Shown here one piece after another: positions 19,870 to 28,350 of a DNA stretch of 64,000 bases. The DNA comes from Erwinia pyri. GTDB lineage: Bacteria > Pseudomonadota > Gammaproteobacteria > Enterobacterales > Enterobacteriaceae. The notes beneath the pieces are model-generated. The model had not been told where the DNA came from and searched no databases. It worked only from the letters and a program-made list of their open reading frames with translations. The translations under genes were made by a program, and so were the position numbers. The DNA lies in NCBI RefSeq assembly GCF_030758455.1, contig NZ_CP132353.1, forward strand, positions 496,001 through 560,000. Reading direction: 5' to 3'. Each line of letters begins with the position of its first letter. Position 1 is the stretch's first letter.

Positions 19870-21624
19870 TTAATAAACGTCGCGCAGATAGCGCTTCTCT
19901 TTCTTCAGCTGGTCAACATAGTCAGCCGCCCGCTCAGCGGACATGCCGCCAAACTGCATAATCACCTGATAGAGTGCTTTATCCACATCTTTTGCCATGC
20001 GTGAAGCGTCGCCGCAAACGTAGAAGTAGCCACCCTGTTCAAGCCAGGCAAACAGCGCTGCACCCTTTTCCATCATGCGGTTCTGCACGTAGATTTTGCT
20101 GGACTGATCGCGGGAAAAGGCGAGATCCAGATGGGTCAACAGGCCGCTCTCCTGCCAGGCCAGCAGCTCATCCTGATAGATAAAGTCATGCTCCTGATGC
20201 TGGTCGCCAAAGAACAGCCAGTTTTTACCGGTGGCTCCAACGGTCTGGCGCTCCTGCAGGAAGGCGCGGAAGGGGGCGATCCCGGTGCCGGGGCCCACCA
20301 TGATCAGCGGCGCTTCGCCGTTGGCTGGCACACGGAAGGCTTTATTTGGCGAAATAAAGATAGCAGGCTTTTCACCCCGTCCCACGCGCTCGGCCAGGTA
20401 GGAAGAGCAGACGCCGCTGCGCGCGCGACCCGTGCTCTGATAACGCAGCGTAGCGATAGTCAGATGCACCTGATTTGGATGCGCTTTCGAACTGGAGGAG
20501 ATGGAGTAAGCACGGTGCTGCAGCGGACGCAGCAGGGCTACGAACTCAGGAATGCTCAGCGAACGCGTCAGCTCAAGCTGCAGCAGATCCAGCGTGTCTT
20601 TGCCCCACAGCCAGACGCCCAGCGCTTCTTTATCATCATGCTGCAGAACGTGCCGCAGTTCCTGATTGGTGGTGTTCTGACCCACCCACTCAATCAGCTT
20701 GCGGGAAGGCTCAGAAATCTCGAACTGATAGGTCAGCAGGTCGCCCAGACTTCTGTCGAAACCGGAAACCGGCGTCTCATAGTCTGAGTTCAGCTGCGTC
20801 AGCAGTAAGGAGACCAGCGACGGATCGTTGACCGGGATCACCCCCAGCGCATCGCCCGCTTCATACTTCAGGCCACTGTCCGTTAAATCGAATTCAAAGT
20901 GGCGAATATCTTTGCCGGAGTTAGCTCCCGACAGGCGCTTGTTGGTAATCAGCGCGGCGGCATAAGGATTCTGCTTGTTGCTGCCAGGGATAACCGGCGC
21001 TTCCGGTAAGTTTTCCAGCGCCGTGCCGCTGCTGCCCGCACTGGCGGCAAACTGCGGCATTGAGGTGGCGATCCACTGATTGGATGGCTCTTCATAATCG
21101 ATATCGCAGTCAATACGATCGCTGACGCGTTTTGCGCCCAGCTGCTCCAGCCGCATGTCGATGAATTTGCCTGCCTGGCAGAAGCCATCATAGCCGGTAT
21201 CACCAATGGCCAGCACGGCGAAGTGCATCTGCTCCAGACGAGGCGCGGTGCTGGCAGAAATGGCCTGCCAGAAGAGCTGCGCATTGTCAGGCATTTCGCC
21301 TTCACCATAGGTGGAGGTGATAATCAGCACGTGACGCATGGTAGCAAAGACTTCAATATCCACTTCACCCAGGCCCTGCACCACAGGCACCAGGCCCTGC
21401 GCGCGGGCAGCTTTGGCGGCACTCTGCGCTAAGGCTTCTGCATTCCCGGTCTGAGAGCCAAACAGAATATGCAGCTGAGTCGTGGCCGCCGCGGTGGTTC
21501 CGGCAACCTGTTTATTGTCTTCCAGCACCAGCAGGCGCGAGTGCAGCCCGGCGAGAAACCCCGCCAGCCAGTATTTCTGGTCGCCATTAAAAGGCGCATC
21601 TTCAGGAATGTAAGGAATTTTCAT
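19870..21624 (-). CDS. CysJ-like NADPH diflavin reductase next to the long glutamate synthase
   Basis: 584 residues. Domain order is that of sulfite reductase alpha (CysJ): a flavodoxin FMN domain (about 50-190; SQTGN at 57-61, TSTYGEGEMPDN), a connecting and FAD domain with the RAYSISSSS motif, then the NADP(H) domain (GPGTGIAPFRAF) and the terminal RYLRDVY. Electrons would pass NADPH to FAD to FMN. No cysI or cysH is adjacent. It starts 54 nt after the stop of the long glutamate synthase on the same strand with no terminator between, so it probably serves that enzyme (inference). A plain sulfite-reductase role cannot be excluded. The N-terminus (IPEDAPFNGDQKYWLAGFLA) is unlike recalled E. 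coli CysJ. Confidence 0.85.
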   Translation of the reverse strand: MKIPYIPEDAPFNGDQKYWLAGFLAGLHSRLLVLEDNKQVAGTTAAATTQLHILFGSQTGNAEALAQSAAKAARAQGLVPVVQGLGEVDIEVFATMRHVLIITSTYGEGEMPDNAQLFWQAISASTAPRLEQMHFAVLAIGDTGYDGFCQAGKFIDMRLEQLGAKRVSDRIDCDIDYEEPSNQWIATSMPQFAASAGSSGTALENLPEAPVIPGSNKQNPYAAALITNKRLSGANSGKDIRHFEFDLTDSGLKYEAGDALGVIPVNDPSLVSLLLTQLNSDYETPVSGFDRSLGDLLTYQFEISEPSRKLIEWVGQNTTNQELRHVLQHDDKEALGVWLWGKDTLDLLQLELTRSLSIPEFVALLRPLQHRAYSISSSSKAHPNQVHLTIATLRYQSTGRARSGVCSSYLAERVGRGEKPAIFISPNKAFRVPANGEAPLIMVGPGTGIAPFRAFLQERQTVGATGKNWLFFGDQHQEHDFIYQDELLAWQESGLLTHLDLAFSRDQSSKIYVQNRMMEKGAALFAWLEQGGYFYVCGDASRMAKDVDKALYQVIMQFGGMSAERAADYVDQLKKEKRYLRDVY

Positions 21625-21678
21625 CGGTTTTCTGTACTCAATCCCGTTTCGTCATATTCAGTCAAAGTGGGTAAACCG

Positions 21679-24600
21679 TCAGGATAATTTCCCGACGGCA
21701 GCAGCGATCTCTGGCAGAGCAGCCCGCGCAAACAGCTCTTCAAAATCAGGCAGCCCGCCCAGCACTTCTCTGTTCCGCGCATCCTGATAGATGATCCAGC
21801 CGTAGGTGGCCAGGCTGTCCATTGAACGAATGTTTCGCTGCGTCAGGGCCGCTTTGTAGTCGGCCATGCGCTTCGCTGCTATCAGGCAGGCCAGCTCATC
21901 ATCACTGTAATTTTCAATCGCCGAGCGTGCATGACGCTGCAGTTTAGCGATCAGCGAGAAGTCCTCTGTCATCAACAGATTACGAACCGCTTTCTCTACC
22001 GCAGCATCCTCTACCGGCGTGCCTTTCGGCAGGCGAGAGAGCGCCAGTTGCTGAGCGAAGCTGAGAACGGTGTAGTTGTTGAGCAACACAAACATCTCTT
22101 GCGTGTCCGTTGCGCCATAAGCGGGGACCGCACCGTTAGCGATAGATTTTTTCAAGCGCCACGCCGTCTTGAACTTTGTCACCTGATGGCCTGCCAGTGC
22201 AGTGGAAAGCTCTTCCAGCAGATCCTTGCGGCTCTTCGCTTTCAGAATTTCCGTGCTCTCCTGATAGAGCAGCAGCGAACGCGGCATCACGTAGACAAAG
22301 TGGTGGCACTCGGTTTCCCAGTGCTCAAGCAGCCAGGCCGCACGAGGTGACTGGGTCGCTTCCAGATGCCAGTTCAGCATCGCCAGCACCGCCTCTTTGT
22401 GCACGCGCGCCATTTCGTTGTCGTCAGCAATGGAGCCAAACAGCACCGAATCTCCGGCGGCCGAAGCGGCCAGTGTGCCGTACGGGTCGTACTGGTATGC
22501 GAAACCGCCGCTCATGCCGTTGCCGAAGCCGGTACCGTATGTGCCCAGGTTAAGGATGGCGCCGTTGGTCATATATTCACAGCAGAAATCGCCTACGCCT
22601 TCCACAACCGCGGTGGCGCCGGAGTTACGCACCGCAAAGCGGTCACCCGCCTGGCCCTGCACAAACAGACGGCCACCGGTGGCGCCAAACAGGGCGAAGT
22701 TACCAATCAGCACGTTGCCTTCAGCATCCTGAGAGCCGCCGCCGGGTGAGGTCACCACAATTTCGCCACCACACTGTCCTTTGCCTACGCCGTCGTTGCA
22801 GGTACCGGTGTGCTTCATCTGCATACCGTCGTTGCAGAAGACGCCGTAGGACTGACCTGCGGATCCTGAGGTAGTAATGTTCACCGTGGCAGGCGCAAGG
22901 TAGTGACGCCCGCGATCGTCCAGCAGCGCAGCCGGGATGTTCGCCAGCTGTTCTTTTTTCAATTCATGGTTCAGCAGACGTTCGATATCAATCGCCAACT
23001 GACCGCCCACGCTCTTGTTGCGGTTGTTCAGAACAATATTGTTGCCGAACTGAATAGCTGTTTTACCCTGATCGACCAGCTCCAGTTTCAACTGCTCTAA
23101 CCAGCGACTATCCAGTTCAAAATCTTTTTCCAGATATACCGGATGGGCGATTTTCAGCTCAGGCACCACGGTCAGCATGGCGCGGAAATCGAGCTTACCG
23201 ACTTCCAGCGGGTGATCCATCAGGTGCAGCAAATCGGAGCGACCGCGCGCTTCACGCAGCGAGCGTAAGCCCAGGCGTGCCAGGATCTCACGCACGTCGT
23301 GCGCCACGTTGATAAAGTACTGCGCCAGCTGACGCGGATCGCCATCAAAGGCTTCGGCGTTGGTGGTCAGGCCGGCCGGGCACTTCACGTTACAGTTTTT
23401 CGCCATCACGCACTTCAGCATCATCAGCGCAGTGGTGCCGAATTCGAAGCTGTCTCCGCCCAGCAGGGCTGATTTCACCACGTCGCTGCCGGTTTGCTGA
23501 GCGCCTGAGCAGCGCAGCAGCACTTTTTCACGCAGCCCATTCGCACAGAGCGCCTGATGAACTTCCGCGATACCAATCTCGGCAACGCGGCCAGTGTATT
23601 TCAGGCTGGTGACGGAAGCCGCACCGGTGCCGCCGGTATTGCCTGCAACGTTAATTACATCGGCGCCCGCTTTCGCTACGCCAACGGCGATGGTGCCTAT
23701 TCCTTCAGAAGAGACCAGCTTCACGATAACGCGCACGCGGGCCGCTTTACAGTCGTGGATCAGCTGAGCCAAATCCTCGATGGAATAGGTGTCATGGTGC
23801 GGAGGCGGGGAGACCAGCTCCACGCCAGGCGTACCGCCACGAGCCGCGGCGATTTCAACCGTGACTTTCGCGGAAGGGAGCTGGCCGCCTTCACCCGGTT
23901 TCGCGCCCTGACCAATTTTAATCTCCAGCTCTTCCAGCATCGGGTCGGCCAGATAAGCGGCCCAGACGCCGAAACGACCGGAGGCGAGCTGTTTGATACG
24001 GGACGCACGAATGGTGCCGTGGCGCGAGTAGTGCTCGCCGCCTTCGCCACAGTTGCTCATGCCGCCAACCATATTTGTTCCGTGCGCTACCGCTTCGTGA
24101 GCCGGTGCAACCAGTGCGCCGTGGCTCATCGCGCCAGAGGCAAAGGTACGGGTGATCTCGCTGGCTGGCTGGATCTCATTCAGCGGCAGAGAGGGGGCGG
24201 AGGTAAAGATGCGTGACAGATATTCCGCCGCTTTACCTGTTGCGGCCAGGTGCAGTGCGCCGGTGACGATTTCACTGTCGCCGATTTCGTCGGTGAAACG
24301 GGTTTTCAGCGCGCTGAAGAGTGCCGCCAGACGCTCTTTTTCCGGCTTCAGGCCAACGATGGTGTCGGTCAGACGCAGGGTAAAGTAGCCTTCACGACCT
24401 TCCATCGCTTCACACACCAGTCCACGGGTAGCAAACCCATTGTTGGTAAGCGAATAGCGGCCCAGCTTACGGGCGAATTCTGCCTGGCTGTCCACATGGG
24501 TCAGATCGGCAGGAAACGCCAGGATATCGCGCAGCGCCGCCGGGCGACGTTTACGCTCCTGATTCATCAGGCTGGAGAATTCACGGTAGTCCGGCGTAAT

Positions 24601-27210
24601 GGTAAAGTTATCAATCACGTCGTTCGGGATGCGCTCAAAGCTGCTGTCCGCAAAGGAGTCAGGCTTGATGTTAAATGCATTATCCAGCTTGGCCAGCGTC
24701 AGCAGACGGATAAACTGATCTTCATCGCGTGGCTTGTCAGCAAAGCGGACAGGCTGCTCTGTCATGTCGATAAAGGTTCGTACGGCAATGGTGCCGTAAG
24801 AGTGGCCCGCACCTTCTGCGCGCTCTTTAAACAGGCCCAGTAACGGCACTTCAGCTTCACCCTGGATCTTCAGCGAGCTCTGATGCCAGTCCACGGCCAT
24901 CTGCGCGATAGTGGCAAAGCCTGCGCCGCCTACCGGCGTTTTGATATTCGGGAAATATTTCTTCAACACGCGATCTTCAGTATTCAGGAAGTTCGGCTCG
25001 AAGAATTCGCCACAGCTGTAGCTTTCTACGGTACACAGGCCCACTTTGCCCATGGTTTTCATCAGCGCTTTTTCCGCAGCTTTGGCATAGCGTTTAAAGG
25101 CTTTATTGCCTTCCTCACCCTCACCAAATTTCTCTTCGGCCCGCATCTGCACGCCCAGCGGATAGATTGCCGACGCACCAAAGCCCAGCGCTGCTGCAAT
25201 GTGGTGTGAGGAGATGCTCTGGCCGCTTTCGACAACCAGAGAGACATCGAGGCGTAACCCTTCCTGCACCAGGCGCTGGTTGATAGCAGAGACCACCAGC
25301 AGCATAGGAATAGCGGCGCGGGTAGAGGAGATATGGCGGTCAGTCAGGACGGCGATACCGCCCTGCTCACGGGCAAAGTCCACCACCTGCTGCGCAAGAT
25401 CGTCAATCGCTTTTTCCAGCGCATTCGCATTGTCGAGGCGGTTTTGCGGTTCGGTTCCTGTCACCGGTGTATAGAGCATGTCAAAGCGAGCATAAGGCGC
25501 CACGCTCTGTTCACGCAGCTGCAGCATATCCAGGTGAGTCAGGATTGGCGTAGGCACAATGATCTGACGGCCTTTGCTTCTGCCCAAATGCGGTTTAGCG
25601 CCCAGCGCGACCCGCAGCGTCATGCCGTCAACTTCACGGATAGAGTCTAAGGGTGGGTTCGTTACCTGAGCAAAGCGCTGAGAGAAGTAGTGCGCCATGC
25701 CGCCTTCATGATCGGACAAACCGTTGATGGCGTTGCCATAACCCATTGCCGAAATTTTCTCAGCGCCTGTATTCAGCATCGGGTCCATCATGAACTTGAA
25801 GCTTTCCTGGTTATAGTAGTACGCCACGAAACGCTGATACGTTTTCAGATCGCCGCTGTAGCGCAGCGGGGATCCCTGCTGCTCTGCCGGGATCACCGGA
25901 AGATCCTGCAGCGTCACGCGAGACTGCGCCAGCAGCGCCGGGTAATCTTTCTCTGTCGCCAGCTTTTCCAGCGCTTCGAGCGTGGTGTAGCTGCGTTTTT
26001 CGCTGTGATCGTAATAGAGCATGCCGCCCGCTTCGATACGGCCACGGCGCAACACGCTTTCCGGTGGGAAGGCGATCTGGCCCGCTTCTGACATGGCGCC
26101 AATATACTCAGCGGTCTCTACGGAGCGCAGAGGACGCAGGCCCAGTCGGTCCAGACGCGCGCCAATGATTTCACCATTGCCGAAGATCAGCGCAGCAGGG
26201 CCATCATTCTTCTCTTCATATAAAGAGAAGTACTCCAGCATGGCGCGGACTTCGGTGGACAAAGAGGGATCGTTTTCCCACGCTGGCGGCATCATGGAGA
26301 CAACGGCGTTAATCAGATCGAGATTGTCCTCCATCAGGCGGCTGTGGATGCTCTGATCCAGACGTGAGCTGTCGGACTGCCCTTTAGGGCGCACGATATT
26401 TTTACCGCGCGCCAGCGCCAGCGCAGATTCTGCAATGCGGTTTTTACGATCGGTATTCAGTTCACCGTTATGCGCCATCAGCCGGAACGGCTGGGCCATA
26501 GTGGTGTGCGGATCGGTATTGGTAGAGAAACGGGTATGGAAGAACAGCCCGCGCACCTGATGATCCGCATCGGTCAGATCTTTGAAGTAAGGGATCACTT
26601 CATTGGAGTTCAGGCGAGCTTTCAGAACCTGCGTGCGCGAAGAGAGCGAAAGGGGGTAGAGGCCGCCAAACTGGCTTTCGGTAAAAGCACGTGCTTCAAT
26701 ATCCAGCAGGGCGCGGTAGATGCGTTTTTCGAAGTCGTTTTGATTTTGCACATCCTGCGGGGCAGCAAACACCCATTGCACGATCGGCAGCTGGAACGGG
26801 AGGGCGGCAGGGCGTAGCACGCTGCCATCCAGCGGCAGATCGCGTTTCAGCAACAGCGCTAAACCGTAAGCGGCTAAGGTCTCTTCCACCAGACGCTCGG
26901 CGTTGGCGCGCAGCTCAACATCTTTAGGCACAAAGAAGTTGCCCACGCCAAAACGTCCTGACTCCAGCGGCTGGCCAGTAATTTTACGGAAGAAGTGCAA
27001 AGAGAGGTCCACGTTGACGCCAGCGCCATCACCCACGCCTTCCGCCGACATACCCCCGCGATGAGGTACCGTACACAGGGCACTATGTGCCATCTGAAGT
27101 ATCTCATGAGTCTGCTCGCCGTCCTTACGCGTGATAAAACCTACGCCACAGCTGTCGCTGCCTTTGGTCGGGTCGTACAAGCCATAGGGAAAAGGTTTTG
27201 TGTTGGACAT
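21679..27210 (-). CDS. Long-form glutamate-synthase-type protein (GltB-like)
   Basis: 1843 residues; the standard bacterial GltB is about 1500. Glutamate synthase makes two glutamates from glutamine, 2-oxoglutarate and reductant. Start ATG 27210 sits 6 nt after AGGAGG; an ATG at 27225 overlaps that site. C21 (GSDSCGVGF) would become the N-terminal nucleophile after loss of 20 residues. A class-II glutaminase domain follows (HNGELNTDRKN), then a central domain. About 110 extra residues (900-1009) precede the FMN domain, which has PGEGGQLP, SPPPHHDTYSIEDLAQ and GGTGAA. The cluster cysteines are C1267, C1273 and C1277, spaced x5 and x3. A GXGXG helix domain runs to the usual end (VMPR, 1641-1644), and about 190 further residues follow. 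No gltD is present. Confidence 0.9.
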   Translation of the reverse strand: MSNTKPFPYGLYDPTKGSDSCGVGFITRKDGEQTHEILQMAHSALCTVPHRGGMSAEGVGDGAGVNVDLSLHFFRKITGQPLESGRFGVGNFFVPKDVELRANAERLVEETLAAYGLALLLKRDLPLDGSVLRPAALPFQLPIVQWVFAAPQDVQNQNDFEKRIYRALLDIEARAFTESQFGGLYPLSLSSRTQVLKARLNSNEVIPYFKDLTDADHQVRGLFFHTRFSTNTDPHTTMAQPFRLMAHNGELNTDRKNRIAESALALARGKNIVRPKGQSDSSRLDQSIHSRLMEDNLDLINAVVSMMPPAWENDPSLSTEVRAMLEYFSLYEEKNDGPAALIFGNGEIIGARLDRLGLRPLRSVETAEYIGAMSEAGQIAFPPESVLRRGRIEAGGMLYYDHSEKRSYTTLEALEKLATEKDYPALLAQSRVTLQDLPVIPAEQQGSPLRYSGDLKTYQRFVAYYYNQESFKFMMDPMLNTGAEKISAMGYGNAINGLSDHEGGMAHYFSQRFAQVTNPPLDSIREVDGMTLRVALGAKPHLGRSKGRQIIVPTPILTHLDMLQLREQSVAPYARFDMLYTPVTGTEPQNRLDNANALEKAIDDLAQQVVDFAREQGGIAVLTDRHISSTRAAIPMLLVVSAINQRLVQEGLRLDVSLVVESGQSISSHHIAAALGFGASAIYPLGVQMRAEEKFGEGEEGNKAFKRYAKAAEKALMKTMGKVGLCTVESYSCGEFFEPNFLNTEDRVLKKYFPNIKTPVGGAGFATIAQMAVDWHQSSLKIQGEAEVPLLGLFKERAEGAGHSYGTIAVRTFIDMTEQPVRFADKPRDEDQFIRLLTLAKLDNAFNIKPDSFADSSFERIPNDVIDNFTITPDYREFSSLMNQERKRRPAALRDILAFPADLTHVDSQAEFARKLGRYSLTNNGFATRGLVCEAMEGREGYFTLRLTDTIVGLKPEKERLAALFSALKTRFTDEIGDSEIVTGALHLAATGKAAEYLSRIFTSAPSLPLNEIQPASEITRTFASGAMSHGALVAPAHEAVAHGTNMVGGMSNCGEGGEHYSRHGTIRASRIKQLASGRFGVWAAYLADPMLEELEIKIGQGAKPGEGGQLPSAKVTVEIAAARGGTPGVELVSPPPHHDTYSIEDLAQLIHDCKAARVRVIVKLVSSEGIGTIAVGVAKAGADVINVAGNTGGTGAASVTSLKYTGRVAEIGIAEVHQALCANGLREKVLLRCSGAQQTGSDVVKSALLGGDSFEFGTTALMMLKCVMAKNCNVKCPAGLTTNAEAFDGDPRQLAQYFINVAHDVREILARLGLRSLREARGRSDLLHLMDHPLEVGKLDFRAMLTVVPELKIAHPVYLEKDFELDSRWLEQLKLELVDQGKTAIQFGNNIVLNNRNKSVGGQLAIDIERLLNHELKKEQLANIPAALLDDRGRHYLAPATVNITTSGSAGQSYGVFCNDGMQMKHTGTCNDGVGKGQCGGEIVVTSPGGGSQDAEGNVLIGNFALFGATGGRLFVQGQAGDRFAVRNSGATAVVEGVGDFCCEYMTNGAILNLGTYGTGFGNGMSGGFAYQYDPYGTLAASAAGDSVLFGSIADDNEMARVHKEAVLAMLNWHLEATQSPRAAWLLEHWETECHHFVYVMPRSLLLYQESTEILKAKSRKDLLEELSTALAGHQVTKFKTAWRLKKSIANGAVPAYGATDTQEMFVLLNNYTVLSFAQQLALSRLPKGTPVEDAAVEKAVRNLLMTEDFSLIAKLQRHARSAIENYSDDELACLIAAKRMADYKAALTQRNIRSMDSLATYGWIIYQDARNREVLGGLPDFEELFARAALPEIAAAVGKLS

Positions 27211-27628
27211 CGGGGGCCTCCTCAACTTCTTTTTGACATTACCTATAGAGTTTCAATCACAGTAAGCTTCTGGTGGTGTGCCAGGCTCTGTATCATTTTC
27301 CTGACCGCTAAACGCGGACGCCGTTACCCCGAGCACTCCTCCAGACTTTTTATTCTGTCCTTGAAGGGGAGCTGCTCTTACATTTCCGGGTCTCTTGATA
27401 TGGAGATAACTTGCATCACGAGGGAGTCTTCTTGCTGCATAGATATGCCGAGACACTGGCCCGTTAGGAAAGCTTCCAGCGGATTTCCAACTTATCGGGA
27501 AAGCGTACTAAGGTCAAATAGCACTCTTACGGACGGTTTTTGGGTGTTAACCCTGGCTATCCTTCTGATATGTAAGCTTTTGTAAGGCTTTTTAATGGTG
27601 GGAGTTTAACAGCAAAGTCCGCAATAAG

Positions 27629-27644
27629 TGTGAGCTGTCTCACT
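27629..27644. promoter_or_regulatory. CRP-type palindrome upstream of the glutamate synthase
   Basis: TGTGAGCTGTCTCACT matches TGTGA-N6-TCACA with one mismatch. It lies about 420 bp before the synthase start. E. coli gltBDF is reported to respond to CRP, which would fit. Motif evidence only. Confidence 0.4.
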
Positions 27645-27665
27645 GTAGTGCAGTGGCCAAATCTC

Positions 27666-27682
27666 TGCACCATGCTGGTGCC
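27666..27682. promoter_or_regulatory. NtrC-like palindrome 1
   Basis: TGCACCATGCTGGTGCC: a 6-bp perfect inverted repeat GCACCA / TGGTGC around TGC, close to the NtrC consensus TGCACC-N5-GGTGCA. It lies about 460 bp upstream of the synthase start. Confidence 0.5.
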
Positions 27683-27828
27683 AGGGATATTGGTAGCAGA
27701 ATGTTCTGACAATCTTCTGTGATTTGCTGAAATGTACTGTTTTTAAACTTGTCACCTATTTGAATTAAACAACTGCTCGTTATTAGTAAAATTAATCATG
27801 TTGGGCTTGATTAAATTTTCGCTAAACG

Positions 27829-27842
27829 TGAATGATTATTCG
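27829..27842. promoter_or_regulatory. ARG-box-like site
   Basis: TGAATGATTATTCG differs from TGAATWWWWATTCA at two positions. ArgR is a reported regulator of E. coli gltBDF, so a site here is plausible. It is a single box, about 620 bp from the synthase start. Confidence 0.3.
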
Positions 27843-28256
27843 TTATCGCGAGAGCGCTGCTCTGTGAAAAGCTCGCTATCGCATTGAACCGACGTCATCA
27901 GGCAGAAAAAAAGATGAGATGAACGACTCACAGATTATGCAGTTGAAATAACGAGTCAGCCCTTTTACCACAGAAAAATGACAGCATTATTGAAAGAAAT
28001 AAAAAGGCTGATTTCCTCGCAGGTTTCAGGGGCAAACCCAGACAGCACGCAGCCTGAACAGACAATACCCTGATAAACGCAGATCCCCATCTCTGTGCCT
28101 GCCTGAAGTAGCGCATTCCTCTCTATTTATTTAAAGCGCCTGTGAAATAGGAAACCTGTGTCAGGTAAATAAGTTGTGATTAATCGCCATCTATTTCCTG
28201 TCGTTACCTGATATCGCCAGACGGCGAGTGCTTAAGCAGGCAATTCTTCTCACTGC

Positions 28257-28273
28257 TGCACCATGATGGTGCG
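28257..28273. promoter_or_regulatory. NtrC-like palindrome 2
   Basis: TGCACCATGATGGTGCG: same GCACCA / TGGTGC arms as the site at 27666, with spacer TGA. It lies about 80 bp before the arcB start and about 1050 bp from the synthase start, so its target is unclear. Confidence 0.45.
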
Positions 28274-28350
28274 ATTAAAGCGTGAACGGTTGCGTGGGTC
28301 CCGGAGGCTTTTACGGTATGATTGCCCTATCGGGCTGGAAGGAACCTTTT

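Larger units (their letters stand above)
27211..28350. other. 1.1-kb region between the glutamate synthase and arcB
   Basis: No convincing gene. E. coli has yhcC here; nothing like it was recognised. The region must hold the promoters of the minus-strand synthase operon and of arcB. It contains regulator-like palindromes listed separately: CRP-like 27629, NtrC-like 27666, ARG-like 27829 and NtrC-like 28257. No good sigma-54 promoter (TGGCAC-N5-TTGC) was found on the minus strand. A 62-codon minus-strand ORF (27928-28116) has no start signal or similarity worth calling. Confidence 0.6.

Noticed and set aside
23557-24216. 219-codon plus-strand ORF inside the glutamate synthase
   Set aside because: Antisense to a well conserved FMN-domain region; no independent coding evidence.
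27266-27284. TGGCAC on the minus strand as a sigma-54 promoter for the synthase
   Set aside because: The -24 part fits, but the bases five further on read CAGA in place of TTGC, so the -12 element is missing.
26995-27585. 196-codon plus-strand ORF overlapping the start of the glutamate synthase
   Set aside because: More than a third of it is antisense to the synthase gene. The rest has no ribosome-binding site, no domain-like pattern and no counterpart in related genomes by recall.
27928-28116. 62-codon minus-strand ORF between the synthase and arcB
   Set aside because: No ribosome-binding site, mixed hydrophobic and Cys content with no signal-peptide pattern, and no family likeness.
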